64,000 nucleotides of DNA from Marasmius tenuissimus. Taxonomy: Eukaryota; Basidiomycota; Agaricomycetes; Agaricales; Marasmiaceae. The notes beneath the pieces were generated by a model, which was not told where the DNA came from, searched no databases, and saw only the letters and a list, made by a program, of their open reading frames with translations. The DNA lies in contig JAQOTA010000069.1 in NCBI GenBank assembly GCA_029532415.1, positions 124,001-188,000 of the forward strand. Reading direction: 5' to 3'. Below are positions 55,508 to 64,000 of the stretch, one piece after another. The translations under genes and the position numbers were made by a program. Each line of letters begins with the position of its first letter. Positions within the stretch are counted from its first letter, which is position 1.

Positions 55508-58500
55508 ATGCCACCGGAGGAAGAATCTACGAAGAAACGGCGACTACCAAACTCCTGTGATGAATGTCGTCGAAGGAAAAGTAAGTAATCGTCACAACCT
55601 AAACCTTCTTTGCACTGAAGCGCCACAGTAAAATGTAAGTGATCACCGATAGCCCAATTCGATGGATCTTGAGCCCAGCGGATAGGTGATAGCTCGACGA
55701 TGCCGGGAGCTATATGTTCTCATTGCATCGCCTGTAAAATCGAGTGTACGCATGCTATCGTGAAGAAAGTGAGTTTCTCTTGCAATCAGGAGACTTCCTC
55801 TCATCCTCGATTTACAGAAAGGGATACCGTCTGTGTCCGGGTAAGAACCCTCTGATTTTGTGTAACCCTCCATGAACGCGCATTTTGCACATCTAGATTG
55901 CCCGTTGATGAGCACGATAAAGCTATCGATTCCCTCGTGGACAAGATTTTATCAACTACAAAGCAGTACCTTCCTGAAGACCCCCGGATCATTCGCCAAA
56001 ACTTGGTCGATCTTGCCACCTACATCCGCCATTTGACCCGCGAACTTGATGGGCACTCAGCGTCGGTAACCTCAAGACCCCGGAGTCAGACGAGGGCTTC
56101 ACCTCTTTCAACAAGAGAAGAGGATGAAGCGGTCACCCAGTTGGATCAGCATTTCAAGCTGCTAAACATCGAAAGGACCCAGTCACGTTATTTCGGGACG
56201 TCCAGTCGAATAATGCTCGTCCAGAACGCGATGGAGATCAAGAAGGAGTTTTCGAAACAAGAAGCCAGTGAAGCCTTGTCCCGTTCTAAGCGGTTACCGA
56301 TGTGGGAAATGGAAGAGGTGTGTCAAATTTTGTGAAGCTCCTTGATGCCTCTGACAGCCAGCAGTGGCAACAAATGCCTGAGGTACCCCGAAACCCACTG
56401 TCATTCCCCGAAATCGACCTTATGAACGAGCTCGTTCATCTGTACTTCGTCAACTTCAACGTCTTTTTTCCGCTCTTACACCGCCCTACCTTTGTCAACC
56501 TCGTCACTAATGGTGTCTACCTGCACGACTACTACGTCGGTGCAACCGTGCTTGCTGTGTGTGCATTGGGCTCCCGGTACTCCAATGACCCCCGTGTATT
56601 CTATCCAGGCTCTACTTCTCAGCACAGCGTGGGTTGGAGGTGGATCAAGCAACTTCAGTTGATGCCTACAACGTTCCTCTACCCTCCATCGCTTTACCAG
56701 GTACAAGCCTACATTGTAAGCCCCCGTTTTTATACACGCGCTCCCCATCCGAGTCTGATTCGCAACACGCAGTTGGTCATGCAATTCACGAATACGACAA
56801 CAACACCCGAACACCCTTGGCTCCTCACCAGCTTCGGTATCAGACTCTGCGAGGATATCGGTATCCACCGTAAAGGTCGTGGGAATACAATCGAGGCCGA
56901 GCTTTGGAGGCGAGCGTTCTGGTCTCTGATCATGGTCGATGTCATCGTCAGCCAGATAGTGGGTCGACCTCAGGCGATCATTGCAGCGCAGTGAGTACTA
57001 CTAATCATATCTTTCGGCGTACTACTTACTGAAAGGCGAATGTAGCTACGATCTCGAGTATCCTGTCGAATGTGACGACGAGTATTGGGATCATCCGGAT
57101 GAGAGAGTGGCGTGGAAGCAACCGGAGAATAAACCCGCTCAAGCGTCGTGTTGGGTGTGGATGTTGAAGTTGTTAGAGATTCTTGCGTCCACGGATCAGA
57201 CTATCGTACGTTGCGTGTTGTTCTGCCTCTGTTCCCGAGAAAACTAATGCAGATGTAATTCAGTATTCCTTAAAGCGAAGTGGTGGCCAGACTCAAGATA
57301 AGAAGCAACTGGCGCACCTTGACTCTCGTCTAGAACAATGGCTGAGTGATTTGCCTGAACATCGTAAGTCATTCCCCCTCCGCTCGGGTGTGCTTGCTTC
57401 TCAGGAGATATTCACTTTCTAGTGAGGTGGGATCCTAATCGAGAGGACCCTCTATTCTTTCAGCAGTCAATCTTGCTGTACAACGTCTATTACTGGGCAC
57501 AGATACAGATCCATCGCCCCTTTTTGCCCCGACCGGGACGGTTTTCCGTGTCGGAATATCCGTCATTGGGTGTTTGCTCATCGGCTGGAAGGTCGTGCGT
57601 TGGGGTCATCGACACTATGCGAAGACGGGGCCATCAAGTACCAATCGGTATCATGGTTGTGAGTCCTAGTCGTTGCTCGTACTTTAGTTTCTAATTGTTG
57701 AATCACTCACAGACTGCCGTGTTCACTGCTGCGACGATACTTCTGATCAACGCGTGGATGCTACGGATTGAGAAGATGCCTGTTGATCTCAAATCAGAGC
57801 TGGCGGATATATACCGCTGTCTCGACTTCCTGCGCTCACTCGAGTATAGGCAGGTACTTACCGCCCATCCCCTGGGCCGCAACTGACCAGTTCCTTAGTA
57901 TTCAACTCGCAGGCCGTACAAGCGACATTCTCGGAGAAATGATAGGAATAAGTCAATTACAACAGACTACCCACAGGTTGAAAAGGGCCCACGCATACTC
58001 CCAGTTTGACGGTTCCTCCCGAAATTTGAACGAGTCAGGCAGAGTCGAGCCCGGGAGATCATTACGAGTTGCGCCGAGGGGTATACAGTTACCTGAAGTG
58101 GTCCCTCATTTTACAACTGGTGTTGCAACCTTTCGACATCCCCCGCATATATCCGAAGTTCGTGGCGTCCCGCCGGCATTCGCTCGCGCCCAGGAAGGTG
58201 GCTTTGACTCATCCCCCTTGGGAATCGACCCTTTTGATTATCATGACGGTAGCGAACGACTGCAGGACTTCGTTACCAGTACGACGTACCCGTTCTCAGG
58301 AACAGATGGGTATGGGGGTCTTGGGGGCGGGGTGAATTTACCGTTTGGTGATGCCGAAGGTGAACGTCTACTCACTCTTAAAGAGTTCAACCGCCGCTAA
58401 GCGCTAATGTGAGACACAGGGGGCGACATCGGGGGATTTTTGCGATCCATCAACGAGGGACATGAAGCCACGTCAGTCACCGAGCGGTGGGTATTTCTGT

Positions 58501-58541
58501 TTCCTCTTCTCAGAGGCGAATCAAAGGCCAACGCTGTTTAA
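55508..58541 (+). CDS. Zn2Cys6 fungal-specific transcription factor 2
   Basis: ATG at 55508: MPPEEESTKKRRLPNS precedes the zinc cluster C-DE-C-RRRKIK-C-DSSTMPGAI-C-SH-C-IACKIE-C. Exon 1 ends at 55580, a 6-nt exon TAAAAT (55629-55634) supplies Ile-Lys and the first base of Cys, and the cluster resumes at 55686. Next come DKILSTTKQYLPEDPRIIRQ and a dimerisation-like helix YIRHLTRELDG. The Fungal_trans domain includes LYFVNFNVFFPLLHRPTFVN, AVCALGSRYSNDPRVF, LCEDIGIHRKGRGNTIEAEL, RAFWSLIMVDVIVSQIVGRP, YWAQIQIHRPFL. The C terminus is Gly/Ser-rich. I place the end in a last exon (GDIGGFLRSINEG, TAA at 58539-58541) that resembles the C-terminal motif of factors 1 and 3; the alternative end without that intron is 58400. 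Confidence 0.83.
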
Positions 58542-58958
58542 CCACGTGGCAGGTATGATGATTGGGATTCGTATCTGTCAGCCGTAGATCAGCTTTTACA
58601 TTACATGGAGCGCCAGGCATGACGAAATGACTCGACTGAAGTACCCTTCCAGTTCCCGAAGTTGAGTACTTAACGCGCGTACTACTGGCAATTCCCATGG
58701 TGTATGTGGTGCTATGAATATACTGCATTACTACGAAAGGTGTTTGTGAAGTTGGCTGCGCTGTGGCTGCGGTTTGACTATCGTCGAGCATGATGAGAAT
58801 TGCAATAAGAACTTTTGTAGCTTTGTGATTACGTGTACAATCGGCGCCCCTGCGCGTCCCTATTTCTGAGGAAAGTACTTATAAATTGAAGAGCTCCGAA
58901 ATGCTCTCCCTCATCCCCAATTGTACACAACTCGAACCCAATTCTCATTATCATTATC
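58542..58958. other. Intergenic, promoter of factor 3
   Basis: TATAAAT at 58880-58886, about 79 bp before the ATG of factor 3. No other gene. Confidence 0.5.
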
Positions 58959-61900
58959 ATGGCTGACGATGAGCCGGCTAGCAAGAGAAGGAGGATGCAG
59001 AACGCTTGTGATGAATGCCGGAGGAGGAAAAGTGCGTTCCTGTTCTGATCTCATGTTGCCCAGGTACTAACATGAATGATTTTCCGTTCAAGTTCGATGC
59101 GATAGTGCTACGGCACCAGGAAATATCTGCTCGAATTGCCTTTCTTTGAACATCGATTGCACGCATCTTTTGGAAAAAAAGGTGTGTTCCGATTTCTTGT
59201 TACATGGTCACCGCCGCGGGGCTAGCTAGTACCGGGTGAAGGCGACATAGCTCATTCACTCGGTTTTTTCTTGTACTCAGTCTACTCGGAGCGGCCATGG
59301 AACGAGAGAGATCTGCTATTTTTTCTGTGATCATTCACTGTCATTCTTTTTAACAGAAACGTGGTCCTAAAATCGGGTACGATCCAATCTATCTCAGGAA
59401 TTTCACTCAGAGCTCACTCCTCGACATGAAGACCCTCGAAGAAAGCAGACAACGCTCGGAGCCTCGTGAATGCCATATTATCCTCTTCAAAACCTTTTGT
59501 CATCCCAGAAGATCGCGAATCCATCAGAGAGATATTGGTCGATCTAGCAAACCATGCTCGGTCTCTCGACAGGCAATTGGCACTAGCTCAGTCCACATTC
59601 GACCACGATGCATCTTCAACGTCAGCAACAACTTCCCCACCAGCCTCGAACGACATGCCTGAGACCGAAACAGCAGAGGTTGAGGATTCCATTGATCAAC
59701 TTGCTGCAGAGTTGAGACAGGTCACCCTCAGTCATCAGAAACGACATTTTGGGAAATCAAGCAACTTTATGTTGGTTCAGTCGGCAATGGACGCTCGACG
59801 AGACGCGTTAGGAGATCGTGCTTTCACTTTTGCCATCTTCAAGCAATGCCAAAGGCCCGACTTTTGGAAGCCATTCCCCGTGAGTCGCTATTGACGACGA
59901 GTTTGCCAAGAATTCAACTCACCAGAACGAACGGCCAGTGGCAGCAAAGCGTCGAAATCAAAGTGACTCCCTTCGTCTTCCCGGAGGATGATCTCCTTCG
60001 CGATCTTATCGAGATTTACTTTACGAGGCACAACCCATTTTTCCCGCTCCTTCATCGTCCAACCTTCGAGCGCCTCATCAAGGAGGAGCTACACCTGTCT
60101 AATAGATCTTTCGGAGCAACAGTTTTGGCCATTTGTGCGGTCGCCTCTCGGCAATCGAACGACCCTCGTACATTGTGCGAAGGCACCACGTCAGAACACA
60201 GTCTGGGGTGGAAGTACTTCCGTCAAATTCCTCTTATACGTGACTCCTTCACCGAGCCACCGAGCATCTACGATATCCAACTCTGCAGCGTGAGTACATG
60301 ATCCCCAGAAAGTCTTCGTAATCCCCTCTCACTTTGCGCTCATCTTTAGTTAGCCGTCTTCTATCTGCAAACCACGTCTACCCCGGAGGCCGCCTGGACT
60401 ATGGTTGGCATTGGAATCCGTTCCGCTCAGGAGATGGGTTTACATCGCAGAAGCGCTAGTTCTGACAATACCGTCGAAGACGAGCTGTGGAAGCGGGCCT
60501 TTTGGCTGCTCATATCAATTGACTTGTTTATGAGTGCATTCCTCGGTCGTCCGCGCGCCACCACACCCGATGAGTATGTGTTGCCTGTCTACCCTCTACT
60601 GATGCTAACTTCTCTTACTCCACGCAGCTTCGATTGTGATCTACCATCCGAGTGTGACGATGAGTACTGGGAAACCCCTGACCCCAAACAAGCGTTTGTA
60701 CAACCTGCCGGGAAACCGTCCGTTCTTGCATTCTTCGTGACTTTCATCAAACTTCTTGACATTGTTGGCTTTGGACAACGAACACTTGTGAGAATCATTA
60801 TTGTTCACATGTGAACTATGAACACTGATAGAAAATCTCTAGTATTCGGTCAGGAAGTCAGAGCTGTGGTCCGGGATGGGCATCTCTGGGATCGACTGGA
60901 AGCGGAAGGCGGTCATTGAGCTAGGTGGGTGACCCTTATCAGTACCAGGACATAGCAATCTGACGCCCGTGTTAGACTCTGCACTGAACAAGTTTGAGGA
61001 TCAAATACCGGACCATTGTGCGTCTTCTCTCGTATGATTATTGCGTATACTGACGCGCGCTTGCAGTGAAGTGGGATCCTGAAATGTCAGATCCTGTCTT
61101 TTTCAGCAGTCTGCACTGCTATACTCAACGTACCATTGGGTACAAATCCAAGTTCATCGACCTTTCATTCCTCGTCCCGGTCAGGAGCCTGTCCTACCAT
61201 TTCCGTCTCTGGCCATATGCTCCAATGCTGCTCGGAAGATAATTCACATCATGGAAACACTACAAAATAGGCGGGACAGAGGCATGATTGCTCTCGAAAT
61301 GGTTCCCAACATTCTGGTAAAATTCGCAACTCCTCGCGATTGGTCACTCTGCTGATGTACCGGCGATTTTTAGACACCTCTATTCGCGGCGGCTCTTATC
61401 CTACTGGTCAGCATATGGCGTCCACAACGGGCGAAAAGCACATTAGAGACTGAGAAGGAAATGACGGATGTTTACCGCTGCGTCAAATTGATATCACAGT
61501 ACGAGGAAAGGTGAGCTAAGGCCGTTTATGTGATCGTCGCAGCATGATGCTGACGGTCTCCTTACCTAGATATCAAACAGCTGGTCGTATAGTGTGCGTT
61601 TTTGCCCTCCCCTCTTCCCCGTCGCATTACAGAGCCCTAAGACACCCCTTCTAACAGAGATATTTTGAACGCGGTCATCACAGTCGGTCAACTTCCACGG
61701 ACTAAGGAATCGTTAAAACGTCCGAGGAGTCCCGACGGCGACGAGCCTCGTACAACAAGGGCCGGATCAGGACCGTCCCACGTTCAGGTAGTAATGGAAG
61801 ACCTCCATGATCAGTGGCACGGAAGTCACGCCAGCCCCGAATCAACGACACACAACACCATCAACACCCTCAACGAACCCAACAAACCGACTTCATTTCC

Positions 61901-62277
61901 TTACCAGACTGCAGCTCCTCTGTCTTCGCCTTCATACTCGAACAACCTTCTCTCCACTATGGGACCCTTTGGAGGTGATCCACTCGGGTTTACATCCACA
62001 GCTCAGGCACCCATTTCGATGGGAGGAGGAGCCGGAACCGATACCCACATGAGCAGCTTCGCCACCGCAAATGATTTCATGTTGCAGCAACCTGATTCTA
62101 TATGGTATCCTCCCACGGCCACGACTTCAGGAAATGCTGACTTCACGTGCGTGCACATCATGAATCGAGACACCGCATACGCTAACATTCCCCTTTTTCA
62201 GTCAAGACGACTGGAACTCCTTCATCTCGAGTGTAGACGATATAATGAACGGGGCTGCAGAATATCGTGGGTTTTGA
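58959..62277 (+). CDS. Zn2Cys6 fungal-specific transcription factor 3 (apparent 1-base loss)
   Basis: ATG at 58959: MADDEPASKRRRMQNA precedes C-DE-C-RRRKIR-C-DSATAPGNI-C-SN-C-LSLNID-C. Exon 1 is 73 nt (58959-59031), the same length as in factor 2, but the microexon is fused with the following exon (starts 59093). The Fungal_trans domain shows IYFTRHNPFFPLLHRPTFER, AICAVASRQSNDPRTLCEGT, RSAQEMGLHRRSASSDN, KRAFWLLISIDLFMSAFLGR. At 61099-61103 a run of five T is one short: WDPEMSDPVFF should continue QQSALLY, and the text does continue one frame over with HWVQIQVHRPFIPRPGQEPV. This is a real frameshift or an assembly error. The C-terminal exons are Ser/Thr/Pro-rich and end DDWNSFISSVDDIMNGAAEY...GF at 62275-62277. 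Confidence 0.78.
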
Positions 62278-62396
62278 AGGAATTAGACACGACTTACGAC
62301 TGTTATGTGTTTCCACATTGTGTTTTCATGAGCATGGAAGACGACTCAGGTATCGATGTATCGATGTATGTATGAATAAATTAAGTACTCGTCCCT
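62278..62396. other. Short convergent gap
   Basis: 119 bp between the stop codons of factor 3 and the six-hairpin glycosidase. Confidence 0.6.
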
Positions 62397-63980
62397 CTAA
62401 TCAATCCCAATTTCGATAGATAACCCAATTCCGTAACGCGAACAAACACCAGCTTTGATGCAGTCCCTCCAGGCAGCATACAGCAATACGACGAAGTTGT
62501 TGCCCTCGGGACTGCCCGAAGTCCATGGGTCAGTGTCCAGCCAACCGAGAGGGTTAACGGCAGGTGTGACAACGCCAGTTGCCTCGACGACATGCGGATT
62601 GCCGTTTCGATCGGTCCCTGCGAGAGTTTTTATCACCTCGTCGGCCCAGGTGATGTACTTCTCCCCAAAAGTGTCTGGGAGCAGGACAGCCATACGATAC
62701 GAGACCGCAGCCATCAGCGACGTACCAGAGATCTCGCCGAACCCATGGGCAGTCTCAGTATCATTGAGGTAGTTGCGGAGCAGCCCGTCGTCTGGAGGAG
62801 AGGCGAGAGCTCCGTCGAGAATTTCCTTAATCCATGTCGAGAGGTTATCCACGGCCTCGTCGCACCAACCAGCTGTCAATTCCGTCGGAGCTTTCATGAT
62901 TGTGGCCAGGACACGGGACATCCCCCCGACGGCCCAACCGTTGCCAGTAGACCAGAGACCGTGTTCAGGACTCTGAGGACCCACGATGTGTTCCCAGACG
63001 CCCTTGTAGGGTACGGAGTCCGATAAATTAGCCTGAAGGGCCTGACGTTGGTACCCGCATTGGTCGACTGACTCCCGCAACAGATCGCTGTCGTGAGTGT
63101 CGACCGCGTAGTATGCGAGAGCGGGTGGAAGCATATACATCCAATCGGACCTGAAACATATATGAAACGAGATCCAAGAGCCATGTTAGAAGTTGAATCT
63201 CGAAACGCGATCTTCAAGCGCTCACCAAAGCTCAGGGACGTCAGCGCGGTGGGAAATAGCTCCGTTGTACCAGCGAGGGGCGTCGTTGAGGAGGTAATCG
63301 ACCTCCGCCTCCAGAGCAGGAATGAATCGATCTTCTGTCTTTCCCAGCATCACGGCGGCAACACCCAAACTGAAGGGGTCGCCCACTGCACCCGCACCGT
63401 CGGCAAAGATGTTGGGTGGAACGCCAATGGTAATCCTATCATCCGCGTATTGAAGGGACCTGATCTCCGATTTTGGAATCGCGGGCACCGGGAATGGGCT
63501 GGAGCCGAAAACGGAAATGTCGGGATTGTACAATTCGAGAAGGGCTTCCGCTGCTGATCCATATTCCCATGAATGAGTGGGAAGCTGTTCAGCGAGGGCT
63601 GCCACTTTCTCAATGTTGAATCCTGGGTTGAATGGGAAAGCAGCCCTGCGTTCTGCCTCCGAGATGCCGGAAGTCGTGGACGGGGATGCGGAACTAGTCG
63701 TTGTCGATAGTGTTGCAATGGACGAAGGCTCGGCGGTGGAGGAGGTGAGAGCAGTACTCGCAGTAGTAGACACCGTCGAAGACAGCCCCGAATCGGAGGA
63801 TGAAGAGGAGGACGACGGAGGAGAGGAAGACAGAAGAGAGGACGACAGAAGAGACTCGGAGGTTGGAAGGGAGGTAGTAGAAGGAGGAGAGGAAGATGAA
63901 GGAGAGACAGCTAAAGGAGAGGCATTTGACACCACAAGGAGGGATGTCGCGAGAGAGAAAACGAGGGCTGGAGTCCGCAT
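62397..63980 (-). CDS. Secreted six-hairpin glycosidase, GH105/YteR-like
   Basis: Likely glycoside hydrolase acting on unsaturated uronides from rhamnogalacturonan; substrate is inference from fold-type resemblance. ATG at 63980: signal peptide MRTPALVFSLATSLLVVSNA. Residues about 25-105 form a Ser/Thr/Pro-rich, probably O-glycosylated linker. The (alpha/alpha)6-type domain follows: FNPGFNIEKVAALAEQLPTH, NDAPRWYNGAISHRADVPEL and, after one intron (about 63150-63221), WSDWMYMLPPALAYYAVDTH (aligns with the conserved W-x-D of GH88/GH105), HGLWSTGNGWAVGGMSRVLA, AHGFGEISGTSLMAAVSYRM, GWLDTDPWTSGSPEGNNFVV. Ends at TAG 62397-62399. The N-terminal linker is longer than in bacterial relatives. The gene converges on transcription factor 3. 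Confidence 0.7.
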
Positions 63981-64000
63981 CGAGACGGAATGGAGTCCTC

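Overview
The window looks like a chromosomal piece of a filamentous basidiomycete (Agaricomycete-type fungus). Introns of about 50-70 bp with GT-AG ends interrupt nearly every gene. The gene content fits as well: a fungalysin peptidase, an AA9 lytic polysaccharide monooxygenase, a DUF6533 seven-helix protein, a NACHT ATPase, F-box and Zn2Cys6 proteins, and small GPI-anchored proteins. There are no rRNA genes, CRISPR arrays or operons, and I see no viral sequence. Secreted enzymes acting on polysaccharide and protein suggest a saprotrophic or plant-tissue-degrading lifestyle (inference).

Left part (1-10 kb): a fungalysin cut by the left edge, a Kre9/Knh1-like GPI protein, a small membrane protein, a NACHT ATPase and an F-box protein. 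From 10.0 to 17.3 kb a small GPI-anchored family has been duplicated: copy A (10.7 kb) and copy C (15.2 kb) are intact, copy B (11.9 kb) is dead. B and C lie in two diverged tandem blocks of about 2.4-2.7 kb. The B block carries a 577-bp fold-back transposable element with a TAA target duplication, and the C block preserves the empty site. Two more family members lie on the minus strand at 28.4 kb (D, intact) and 30.3 kb (E, damaged), again in duplicated blocks, with a 146-bp MITE next to E.

Middle part (17.6-48 kb): an OBAP1/DUF1264 protein, the paralogue of the small membrane protein, an anchored hypothetical protein, a DUF6533 seven-helix protein, a cyclophilin, the AA9 enzyme, an amidase, a GT61 glycosyltransferase, an acidic hypothetical protein, an intron-containing tRNA-Leu, an orphan seven-helix protein and an APH/kinase-fold protein.

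Right part (49-64 kb): a second amidase, three related Zn2Cys6 transcription factors (one on the minus strand, two on the plus strand, the first two divergent) and a secreted six-hairpin glycosidase (GH105-like). This may be a regulated catabolic neighbourhood, but that is inference from position only.

The most distinctive signals are: very small exons (6 and 7 nt inside the zinc-cluster codons of the transcription factors, 11 nt in the AA9 gene, 14 nt in the APH gene); two MITE-like insertions dated by empty sites in duplicated DNA; the birth-and-death GPI family; and several genes that look one base short. The one-base losses could be recent decay or assembly errors. Large gaps (24.8-26.9, 31.8-33.0, 35.4-37.6, 44.5-46.3 kb) hold no gene I can defend.
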